NCBI GenBank assembly: GCA_963784995.1
Contig: CAWATZ010000002.1
Span: 310,001-374,000, forward strand
DNA: 64,000 nucleotides
Direction of reading: 5' to 3'
Source of the DNA: CAWATZ01 sp963784995
GTDB lineage: Bacteria > Planctomycetota > Planctomycetia > Gemmatales > Gemmataceae
Shown: one piece after another, positions 17,701-25,094 of the stretch
How positions within the stretch are numbered: the stretch's first letter is position 1
How the letters are laid out: each line of letters starts with the position of its first letter
Made by a program: the position numbers and the translations under genes
The notes under the pieces: generated by a model
Database searches by the model: none
What the model was told of the DNA's origin: nothing
The model's input: the letters and a program-made list of their open reading frames with translations, nothing else

Positions 17701-19169
17701 AGAGGAGCCGCTCGGCGACCCAGAGCTGCCGGGCCCGCTGCCGCTCGGCTGACTCGGCCCTGGTGCGCGCCGCCTCCGTGTCCTTCAGGGCGAGGCCAGG
17801 CCATCTGTAGCCTTGGACCTTTGGTCGCTCTCGTTTATGCGAGCCCGGACGGCATCGTCGCGGGCTTCCAGGGCCTGGCCAAACGCCCAGGCGAACGCAG
17901 CTGATCCCGTCAGCGTCACGAGCAAGATGCCGGCGGCCAGAGCAGCGATTCCGGGCCGGCGCCGCACCCACTTGGCCGCCTTCTCGACCAGCCCCACCGG
18001 TCGGGCCCAGATTGGTTTGCCCGCGGCGAAGCGCTGCAAATCGTCGGCCAGGTCGAGGGCGCTGGCGTAGCGCTTGCGCGGCTCCTTGGCCAGGCACTTC
18101 AAGCAGATCGTCTCCAGGTCGCGCGGCGTCCGGGACTGCAGACGCCGGGGAGGCACCGGTTCGTCGGCGATCACCTGCAAGATGGTATCCAGCGGCGTCG
18201 CGGCGCGGAACGGCGGCCGGCCGGTCAAGCACTCGTAGAGGATGACCCCCAGAGCGTAGACGTCGGCCAGGGGGCCAATGGCATTGCTGTTACCCGCCGC
18301 TTGCTCGGGTGCCATGTAGCTGGGAGTGCCCATGACCATGCCGGACTGGGTCTGGCCGACCTCGTCGATTTTCTTGGCCAGGCCGAAGTCGGTGATCTTG
18401 GGAACACAAGAGTCAACCACAGAGAACACGGAGGACACGGAGAAAGAAGGTGACGATCTCGTTCTTCCTTGCCTTTTCTCGTGTTCTCTGTGTCCTCTGT
18501 GGTGAATTCTTGTTGCAGCAGGATGTTGGCCGGCTTGAGGTCGCGATGGATGACCCCTTTCTGGTGGGCGGCCGCGACGGCGCGGGCCAGCGTCTCGACC
18601 AGGCGCGCGGCCGTCAGGGCGGGCAACGGCGTCCCCCCGAGCCGGGAAGCCAGGCTGCCTCCGTTGCAGTATTCCAGGGAGAAGAACGGCAACCCGTCCT
18701 GCTCACCGACCTCGAACACCTGGACGATGTTGGGGTGCTGCAGGCGGGCGATGGCTTCGGCCTCGGTGCGAAAGCGGGCCAGCTCAACGTCGCCGGCGTG
18801 CGGCCCGGCGAGGATCATCTTGAGGGCCACCTCGCGCTGCAGCTTGATTTGCCGCGCACGGTACACGACGCCCATGCCGCCCCGCCCCAGCTCGGCCAGG
18901 ATTTCGTAGCCGGGAAGGCGAAGGGCCGGAGCCTCGGCCTGGCGGCCGTCGCGGGGGGCCGTCCCCGTGGGCTGGGGGAGCGCCGGCACGGTGGCGGGTT
19001 CCGCGGAATCGTTGGGCCACTGCGTCCTGGTTTCGGTCTGGAGCAAATGCAGGCCGGAGTCGTCACTGGTCAGGAACTGCCCGCAATGAGGGCAGCGAAT
19101 GGGCTGGCCCGGTCCCGCGACCATGACGGCAAGCGGCTGGCGACAGCCGGGGCAAAGAAGCGAGTTCAT
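14757..19169 (-). pseudogene. Ser/Thr protein kinase with 21 WD40 repeats, interrupted
   Basis: It starts at 19169 with a two-CxxC zinc-ribbon (LLCPGCRQP, CPHCGQFL). The kinase domain follows: P-loop GRGGMGVVYRA, VALKMI lysine and HRDLKPANILL. After LLQQ (about 18520) a palindromic insert breaks the frame; KITDFGLAKK, APEQ and the rest of the kinase continue from 18400 in another frame, followed by a transmembrane helix. Single-base shifts follow near 17800, 17430 (extra G in a G run) and 17185. From 17171 to 14757 the frame is open for 804 codons with 19 WD repeats; two more lie upstream, making 21, or three seven-bladed propellers. Normally a membrane receptor-like kinase of unknown signal; here probably inactive. 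Confidence 0.85.
18413..18504. repeat. Palindromic element inserted in the kinase gene (family G)
   Basis: The left arm about 18413-18450 (accacagagaacacggagga) pairs imperfectly with the right arm about 18467-18504. It lies exactly between the codons for NILLQQ and PKITDFG of the kinase, where uninterrupted kinases have only a few loop residues. Total foreign sequence is about 120 bp. It looks like a dispersed intergenic element that landed in a gene. Confidence 0.8.
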
Positions 19170-19259
19170 GGGGTGACTCGGTGTCAAGACGAACGTCCGT
19201 TGCTGGCTCAGTATAGGTAAGCCAGGCGGTCTCTTCCACAGGACGCCTTCTGCTGTTGT

Positions 19260-19952
19260 TCAGGTTTTTCCCAGGAGAAGGTCAACTACCCAGCATCCTC
19301 GCACGTGTTCCCCAGGTTGGCGGAGGTGGTTCAGAATGTCGGCGTTGTCGCAACCAGCGTCTTCCAGAGCATCCGCGAGGATGGCGAGGAGGGTGTTGTC
19401 AAGCATTCCGGCAGGCAGTACGCGATTCTCGTAGGCGGCATTAGCAAGAGACAGGACAATCGGAGTCAGCCAGGCAAGGTCGAGGGCAATCGAGCGGAAA
19501 GGATTGCCCATGATGCAGCGGAAGAGGTTCGCTTGGGCCTTCAGTTCGGCCAGCGTGGCGTTGTTCGCTTTTGCTGGATCGAGATCATAAATGGAAGCGC
19601 CCGTTGCCGCACAGACTGCATACTGGTGCGCATCCTCCCAGTCCCACCGGACCGACACACCCGTTGCTGCCAGTGCGGCGATCATCGCATCTCCCCCCTT
19701 GCCGAAATCGCCCTCGCCGATCCAGTCAAGCCAGGCGTGCTCGATGTATTTGTCGGTCACCAGCCCTTCCGCTGCCTGCTCGGAAAGTTCCACCGCAAGG
19801 CGATAACACTCATGAGTCAACAGATGCCAGATGCGGCGCACGCAACCACACACAAAGAGTTGGAATTTACGACCACTCCCGTGGTTGCGCTCATCGAGGA
19901 AATCCGCCATCTTCTGTGGTTCCAGACACTGAAGCCACTCCTGCTCCGTCAT
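19260..19952 (-). CDS. Conserved planctomycete protein of unknown function
   Basis: A 230-residue soluble protein starting MTEQEWLQCLEPQKMADFL, with a Cys-rich helix FVCGCVRRIWHLLTHE, a centre reading MGNPFRSIALDLAWLTPIV and the ending DNADILNHLRQPGEHVRGCWVVDLLLGK. I recognise this pattern from a large family repeated in Gemmata-like genomes, often near kinase or WD40 genes, but no function is known. The start is set at the ATG at 19952, where the family sequence begins; in-frame sequence upstream is not family-like. Confidence 0.75.
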   Translation of the reverse strand: MTEQEWLQCLEPQKMADFLDERNHGSGRKFQLFVCGCVRRIWHLLTHECYRLAVELSEQAAEGLVTDKYIEHAWLDWIGEGDFGKGGDAMIAALAATGVSVRWDWEDAHQYAVCAATGASIYDLDPAKANNATLAELKAQANLFRCIMGNPFRSIALDLAWLTPIVLSLANAAYENRVLPAGMLDNTLLAILADALEDAGCDNADILNHLRQPGEHVRGCWVVDLLLGKT

Positions 19953-20016
19953 GACTTCACTCCTTGCGTTTGTGAGGTTCTGCCGCCAGCCGGCAGGCGA
20001 GCCGCCTGCGGCCACG

Positions 20017-21513
20017 TCATTTCGCCGCCTTTCTCTTGAACGTCCGTTCGAGAAAGCGCAGCGTGCCCACCTTGCCATCGGTCCCCAGGGTAAACGCGGC
20101 CAGTTCCTTGCCTAGTCGGTTCAGGGCCGGCACGACAAACGTGTCGTAGTGGTAATGCTCCAGCGGCACGTCGAAGCTGCTCCAGGCCAGGCGCGCCTTG
20201 CCGTCCTTGCACGTCACCCGCAGCGTGCCGTAGGCCGGCTCCTCGTAGACGCCGGCATACGCCTCCAACTCAAGCGACGGTTTCGTTCCCTTCACCTGGA
20301 CCGGCAGTTCCGCCGCGGCCGGACCGGTTCGGCGGTGCTTGAGGTAATGCTCCTTCCACTCCGCTTTCGGCAGACCCAGCAGGTGGTCGGCCAGCTGATT
20401 GCCCAGGGCCTGCAGCGCCGCATCCTCGTCCACGTTGGTCAGCAGCGCCAGGCCCAGCTTGCTTTTGGGAAAGAGCAAAACCCGGCTGCGAAAGCCATCG
20501 GTGGCGCCGCCATGCTCCAGCAGGGCCTGGCCGCGGTAATCGGAGACGTGCCAGCCCAGGGCGTAGCTGGCCTGCGTCGTGCCCGCCAGTTTGGTGCGAT
20601 TCGCTTCCACCGGGGTCACGATTTGCGGCCGATGCGTCTCGGCGAGGGAGCGTGCCGAGATGATGCGGGTCTGTCCGCAGACACCGCCGGCCAGCTGCAT
20701 GCGCAGGTACGGAGCCAGGTCGCGGACACAGCTCTTGATCGAGCCGGAAGCGCGGATCTGCTTGTTGTCGGGATACCAGGGGATGGCCTGAATCGCATCC
20801 TTGCCGCGGCGGCTGTGCGGCGTGGCGGCGTTGCCGGTCTTCTCCGCCTGGCTGGGCGTGAAGACGCTGTGCTTCATCTCCAGCCGGTCGAAGATCCGTT
20901 TTTGCACAAACTCGTGCCAGGGCGATTTCCCGGCCGATCCGATCGCCAGGCCGGCGGTCAGGTAACCCAGGTTGTTGTAGCGGTAGGTCGAGCGAAACGA
21001 GAAGCTCGGCTCAAGGTAGGCCATGCGGCGAACAGTTTCCTCGACGTCCCAGGGGGCGCGATACCAGAGCAGGTCGTTGCGGATCAGCCCGGTGCGATGG
21101 CAGAGCAGATCGCGCAAGGTGACGTCGCGGTCGGCGAGCGGGTCGGCCAGGCGGAACCAGGTCAGGTGCTTGCGGACCGGATCGTCCCAGTCGGCCTTGC
21201 CCTCGTCCACCAGGATTCCCAGGGCGACGGCGGTGAAGGCCTTGGTCACCGACGCCAGGGCGAAAATCGTCTCCGGCGTGACCGGATCGCCGGTTCCGAT
21301 CTTGCGGACGCCGACCCCTTTAAGGTACACCACCTGATCATTGTGGACGATGACCACGGCCAGGCCGGGAACCTCAAAGCTCTTGAGCGTGTCTTGTACA
21401 AGAGCATCCAGGGGCCCGGTTTCCTCGGCCCAGGCCGATTTTGGGAGAGAGGCGGCCGCGAGCAGGGCCAGAAGGACCAAAGACCAGCGGACCGAGTTTC
21501 GTGGAAATGGCAT
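20017..21513 (-). CDS. Secreted class C beta-lactamase-family serine hydrolase
   Basis: A 498-residue protein with a cleavable signal peptide (ending SAWA, about residue 29). The active-site SVTK is at 88-91, the YNN motif near 180 (STYRYNNLGYL) and the HGGATDGF motif near 340. A DUF3471-like C-terminal domain (EAYAGVYEEPAYGTLRV) spans about 420-498. The family hydrolyses peptides, esters or beta-lactams; the extra domain fits an esterase or peptidase more than resistance. The ATG at 21513 follows AGGAG. The frame stays open far upstream on this strand through the antisense of the next gene, but that is high-GC noise. Divergent from the beta-CASP gene. Confidence 0.9.
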   Translation of the reverse strand: MPFPRNSVRWSLVLLALLAAASLPKSAWAEETGPLDALVQDTLKSFEVPGLAVVIVHNDQVVYLKGVGVRKIGTGDPVTPETIFALASVTKAFTAVALGILVDEGKADWDDPVRKHLTWFRLADPLADRDVTLRDLLCHRTGLIRNDLLWYRAPWDVEETVRRMAYLEPSFSFRSTYRYNNLGYLTAGLAIGSAGKSPWHEFVQKRIFDRLEMKHSVFTPSQAEKTGNAATPHSRRGKDAIQAIPWYPDNKQIRASGSIKSCVRDLAPYLRMQLAGGVCGQTRIISARSLAETHRPQIVTPVEANRTKLAGTTQASYALGWHVSDYRGQALLEHGGATDGFRSRVLLFPKSKLGLALLTNVDEDAALQALGNQLADHLLGLPKAEWKEHYLKHRRTGPAAAELPVQVKGTKPSLELEAYAGVYEEPAYGTLRVTCKDGKARLAWSSFDVPLEHYHYDTFVVPALNRLGKELAAFTLGTDGKVGTLRFLERTFKRKAAK

Positions 21514-21597
21514 AAGATCGACTCCTGGGAGTGACAAAGTCCGAAATCCTTCCTGATTGACCCCTTTGAAGCAGTCCAGGCCCTTGCCGAGGACGCC

Positions 21598-21603
21598 TAT
21601 AAT
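21598..21603 (+). promoter_or_regulatory. TATAAT box just upstream of the beta-CASP gene
   Basis: A perfect TATAAT ends only 6 bases before the ATG at 21610. If used, transcription would begin at or next to the start codon, giving a leaderless mRNA; no purine-rich ribosome site lies before this ATG, which agrees. No convincing -35 box at the right spacing. Confidence 0.4.
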
Positions 21604-21609
21604 AACAGT

Positions 21610-22995
21610 ATGATTAACTATTCTACCAAGAGTTCCCAGGAGCCGAGGGTGACATTCCTCGGGGCCGCCCAGACGGTGACCGGATCGATGCACCTGGTCG
21701 AGGTCGGTGACCAGCGTTTGCTGCTGGACTGCGGCCTGTTCCGGGGCGAGGGCGACGAGGCCCGCCATCGCAACGGTCAGTTTCCCTTTGATCCCACCAC
21801 GCTGGACGCGGTCATTGTCAGCCATGCCCACGTCGATCATTGCGGCAACCTGCCCAACCTGGTGCGCCAGGGCTATCAGGGCCCGATCTACTGCACCCCT
21901 GCAACCCGCGATCTGATGGCGGTGATGCTCGCCGACTCCGCCCGCATTAACGATGAGGACACCTACGTTTCCCAGGTAATCGGCCGGGCGGGCCGGTCCG
22001 GCTACAGCCGGCTTGACACCGAGCTGACCATCCGGCAGTGCATTGGCGTTCCCTACCAGCAGCCGGTGGACGTCAGCTCGACGGTGCAGATGCGTTTCAT
22101 CGACGCCGGCCACATTCTCGGCTCGGCGATGGTCCAGTTGCGAATGTCGCAGGCCGGTCGGAGCTACAGCATCACCTTCACCGGCGACCTGGGCCGGCGC
22201 GGTCTGCCGTTCCTGAGCGAGCCGAGCCCGGTGCCTGGGAGCGATCTCGTGATCTGCGAGAGCACCTACGGCGGCAAGCGCCACGACACGGTCGAGCAGA
22301 TGGCCCACAAGTTGAGCGAGGTGGTCAAGCGGACCGTGGCCCGTGGCGGCAAGGTGCTGATTCCCGCCTTCAGCCTGGGCCGGACGCAGATCGTGGTCCA
22401 CTACCTCCAGCGCTGGATGAGCGCGGGCCTGCTCCCCTGGCTGCCGATCTGGGTCGATAGCCCGCTGGCGATGGACATTGCCCAGGTCTACCAGCAGCAC
22501 AGCCCCAGCTTCCAGGCGGGCGGCTGCAGCGGCGAGCCGGAGGTCCACTACGTCGGCTCGGCCGAGGAGAGCCGGGAACTGAGCCAGCTTCGCGATCCTT
22601 ACGTGCTGGTGGCCTCGGGCGGCATGTGCGACGGCGGCCGGATCCTCCAGCACCTGAAGTATCACATCGACGATCCGCGGACGACGCTGGTGCTGGTCAG
22701 CTACCAGGCCCCGTACTCGCTGGGGGCCCGGCTGATGGAGCTGAAGCCGACGGTTCGCTTCCACGGCCGGACCTGGAACAAGTGGATCGACGTGGTGCAG
22801 ATGAACGGCTTCTCGGGCCACGCCGACCACGACGATTTCCTGACGCTGCTGGGCCCGCTGGCCGGCCAGGCCCGGCAGGTCCGGCTGGTGCATGGCCAGT
22901 TGCCCCAGGCCGAGGCCCTCGCGGCTGGCCTGCGCCAGCTGGGCTTCGCCGACGTGACCGTGCCGCAGCGTGACGAGGTGGTCAGTCTGGCCTGA
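21610..22995 (+). CDS. Beta-CASP metallo-beta-lactamase ribonuclease (CPSF73/YSH1-like)
   Basis: A 461-residue protein. The metallo-beta-lactamase zinc motif HAHVDHCG is at 72-79, with later ligands in DAGHILGSAM and FTGDLGRR. The beta-CASP region contains ICESTYGGKRHD, LIPAFSLGRTQ and VLVASGGMCDGGR, ending with the RNA-specificity segment MNGFSGHADHDDFL. Bacterial members are endo/exoribonucleases resembling the eukaryotic mRNA 3'-end cleavage subunit. Cytosolic, no signal peptide. All catalytic motifs are intact. Divergent from the serine hydrolase. Expression may be leaderless (see the TATAAT box). Confidence 0.93.
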   Translation: MINYSTKSSQEPRVTFLGAAQTVTGSMHLVEVGDQRLLLDCGLFRGEGDEARHRNGQFPFDPTTLDAVIVSHAHVDHCGNLPNLVRQGYQGPIYCTPATRDLMAVMLADSARINDEDTYVSQVIGRAGRSGYSRLDTELTIRQCIGVPYQQPVDVSSTVQMRFIDAGHILGSAMVQLRMSQAGRSYSITFTGDLGRRGLPFLSEPSPVPGSDLVICESTYGGKRHDTVEQMAHKLSEVVKRTVARGGKVLIPAFSLGRTQIVVHYLQRWMSAGLLPWLPIWVDSPLAMDIAQVYQQHSPSFQAGGCSGEPEVHYVGSAEESRELSQLRDPYVLVASGGMCDGGRILQHLKYHIDDPRTTLVLVSYQAPYSLGARLMELKPTVRFHGRTWNKWIDVVQMNGFSGHADHDDFLTLLGPLAGQARQVRLVHGQLPQAEALAAGLRQLGFADVTVPQRDEVVSLA

Positions 22996-23131
22996 GTTGC
23001 CGTGCAGCTCCTTCTTGTTTCGGCCGGCTGATTTCACCGAATTTTCACGTCTCAGCGCTTGCTTGCCTGCCCGGCGTCCGGTACACCAGAGCGATCGTCT
23101 CGGTGCAACTTGCCTTCCAGGGAGTCTCATC

Positions 23132-23524
23132 ATGCGCTCGTGGCCGGCTGTTTTTCTCTGCTGTTTCCTCTGTCTCTCCCTCGCCGCGGCCGAGGAGAAG
23201 GACAAGCCCAAGCCGATCGGTCCCGAGGAGGCGGCCAAGAAAGTCGATCAGGAAGTGACGCTGCGGATGGAAGTGAAGTCCGCGACCTTGCGGAAAGACA
23301 CTTGCTTCCTCAACTCGGAGGAGAACTACCAGGACGCCAAGAACTTCACGCTCTTCATCGACAAGGACGCCCTCGCCAAGTTCAAGGAGGCCAAGATTAC
23401 CGATCCGGCCGCCCACTTCAAGGGCAAGACAGTGGAGGTGAAGGGCAAGGTGGTCCTTTACCGCAAGCGCCCGGAGATCAAGCTGACCGGTCCTGATGCG
23501 ATCAAGATCGTGGAGAAGAAGTAA
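23132..23524 (+). CDS. Small secreted OB-fold-like protein
   Basis: A 130-residue protein with a signal peptide (MRSWPAVFLCCFLCLSLAAA) followed by a Lys/Glu-rich domain (VTLRMEVKSATLRKDTCFLNSE, HFKGKTVEVKGKVVLYRKRPEIKL). The pattern of a beta-rich domain ending in VKGKVV...GRPEI resembles small nucleic-acid-binding OB-fold proteins exported by planctomycetes. The ligand is unknown. The ATG at 23132 follows CAGGGAG; longer in-frame starts read through the upstream stop region without a signal sequence. Confidence 0.78.
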   Translation: MRSWPAVFLCCFLCLSLAAAEEKDKPKPIGPEEAAKKVDQEVTLRMEVKSATLRKDTCFLNSEENYQDAKNFTLFIDKDALAKFKEAKITDPAAHFKGKTVEVKGKVVLYRKRPEIKLTGPDAIKIVEKK

Positions 23525-23545
23525 GCGTACGCGAAACCTTCTCCA

Positions 23546-23650
23546 CGTTTAGCCGCGACGCGGAGCCGCGCAGCGGCGCAGCGGAGCGCGTTGGAACAGG
23601 TCCAACGCGCTCCGCTGCGCCGCTGCGCGGCTCCGCGTCGCGGCTAAACG
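23546..23650. repeat. Perfect 50-bp-arm palindrome (family B)
   Basis: Arms 23546-23595 and 23601-23650 are exact reverse complements around a 5-base loop. The arm (cgtttagccgcgacgcggag...) resembles family A only in its GC-rich core. It stands between two genes in the same direction, 22 bp after a stop codon. Confidence 0.92.
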
Positions 23651-23685
23651 GGCCCGGCAACCCCTCTTCCATCGGCGACCGGCAC

Positions 23686-23697
23686 GTCGTAAGATAC
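23686..23697 (+). promoter_or_regulatory. Shared upstream motif GTCGTAAGATAC (copy 1)
   Basis: This 12-base sequence occurs 38 bases before the GTG of the HEAT-WD40 gene and again before the related gene at 25095. TAAGAT could be a -10 box. The match, together with similar ribosome sites (GGAGGCTG), suggests the two genes share an ancestral promoter. Confidence 0.4.
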
Positions 23698-23735
23698 CCA
23701 TGACCGAACCTCGTTTCCGCGGAGAGGAGGCTGCC

Positions 23736-24895
23736 GTGTCTGCTGCTCGCACCGGTCTGTTCGGCTTCCTGCTGCTCGCCTCGGTCCTGCTGGGCCCATC
23801 GGTCCAGCCGGCGGAGCCGGAGCCCCCCACCAAAGAGATGATCGCCCGCTGGATCAAGCAGCTGGGCGACGACAACTTCTTCGTCCGGGAAAAGGCGATG
23901 GAGCGGTTGGAGGATGCCGACTACGACGCCGTCCCTGCCCTGCGGGCCGCGGCCGGCAGCACCGACCTCGAGATTGCTCAGCGGGCCAAGGAGTTGCTGG
24001 ATCGCATCCAGGAGCCCCGGGTCCTCCTGGGGCACGCCGACAAGGTCTGGGACGTCGCCTTCAGTCCTGACGGGAAACGGATCGCCAGCGCCGGCCACGA
24101 TCAGACCATCAAGGTCTGGGACGTCCGGGCCAGAAAGGAACTCCTGTGGCTGCGGGGCCACGACGGCGCCGTCCTGAGCGTTTGTTTCAGTCCTGACGGC
24201 AGCAAGATCGTCAGCGCCAGCGCGGATGGCACCGTGAAGGTGTGGGACAGTCAGGGTGGCGAGGCGACTCTCACTTTCAAGGGACACTCCGAAGGCGTCC
24301 TCTGTGTCCGCTTCAGTCCGGACGGCAAGCAGATCGCCAGCGCCGGCGCGGACAACACCGTGCGGCTCTGGAACGCGCAAACCGGCAAGCCGGAGTTGAC
24401 CCTGGTGGGACATTCGCGCAGCGTCATCGGTCTGAGCTTCAGTCCTGACGGCAAACGCCTGGCCAGCGGCAGCGCGGACGGCACCGTGCGCGTCTGGGAA
24501 ACACAAACGGGTAAGCTGCTGCTCTGCCTGGAAGGCAACGCCGGCAGCATCTCCAGCGTCTGCTTCAGCCCCGACGGCGGCCGGATCGCCAGCGCCACTA
24601 CGAAAAGACGGCCAAGGTCTGGGACAGCCGAACCGGTCAGGAAACCCTCACCCTGAAGGGACACACGAACAGCGTCAGCAGCGTCAGTTTCAGCCACGAT
24701 GGCAGCCGCATCGCCACCTGCGGCAGTGACCAGACGGTCAGGGTCTGGGACAGCCGGACCGGGCAGCCGGCCCTCACTCTCAGGGGGCACTCCGGGTTCG
24801 TTGCCGGTGTCTGTTTCAGCCCCGATGGGAAGCGCCTGGCCAGCGCGAGCGAGGACAAATCGGTCCGGTTCTGGCCTGCCTTGACGCAACCGTGA
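23736..24895 (+). pseudogene. HEAT-like domain plus seven-bladed WD40 protein, one frameshift
   Basis: A GTG start at 23736 after GGAGG, homologous to the start of the next gene. A signal peptide, then a HEAT-like segment (KEMIARWIKQLGDDNFFVRE, residues about 30-95) and WD repeats (FSPDGKRIASAGHDQTIKVW). The frame breaks near 24597, where restoring one base gives SYEKTAKVWD in place of TTKRRP. The last repeats then continue to a TGA at 24893-24895. Counting both parts gives seven WD repeats, exactly one propeller, so the break is a recent lesion or a sequence error in a once-complete gene. Confidence 0.82.
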
Positions 24896-24913
24896 AAGTC
24901 GCCGCATTCCTCG

Positions 24914-24994
24914 GAGCCGCGCACGCAGCGCAGCGGAGTAAGCGGTCTGGGAGCCCGCAAAGCCGCTTACTCCGCTGCGCTGCGTGCGCGGCTC
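24914..24994. repeat. Perfect 32-bp-arm palindrome, family A
   Basis: Arms 24914-24945 and 24963-24994 are exact reverse complements with a 17-base loop. The arm sequence is identical to the inner arms at 8238-8327 and 45160-45283; the loops differ. Confidence 0.92.
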
Positions 24995-25027
24995 GGACAG
25001 CATGCGTCTTCCCCCGCAGGCCGACGT

Positions 25028-25039
25028 GTCGTAAGATAC
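25028..25039 (+). promoter_or_regulatory. Shared upstream motif GTCGTAAGATAC (copy 2)
   Basis: Identical to the motif at 23686-23697 and placed 55 bases before the GTG of the next gene. TAAGAT is a possible -10 element. Confidence 0.4.
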
Positions 25040-25094
25040 AGCGCTTTGGCCCACGGTAGGCCGGCGCACAGGAATCTCTCGATAGGAGGCTGAC

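Noticed and set aside
20017..23238. A 1073-codon open frame on the minus strand extending the serine hydrolase
   Set aside because: The upstream 575 codons are the antisense of the beta-CASP gene; the hydrolase has its own ribosome site, signal peptide and start at 21513.
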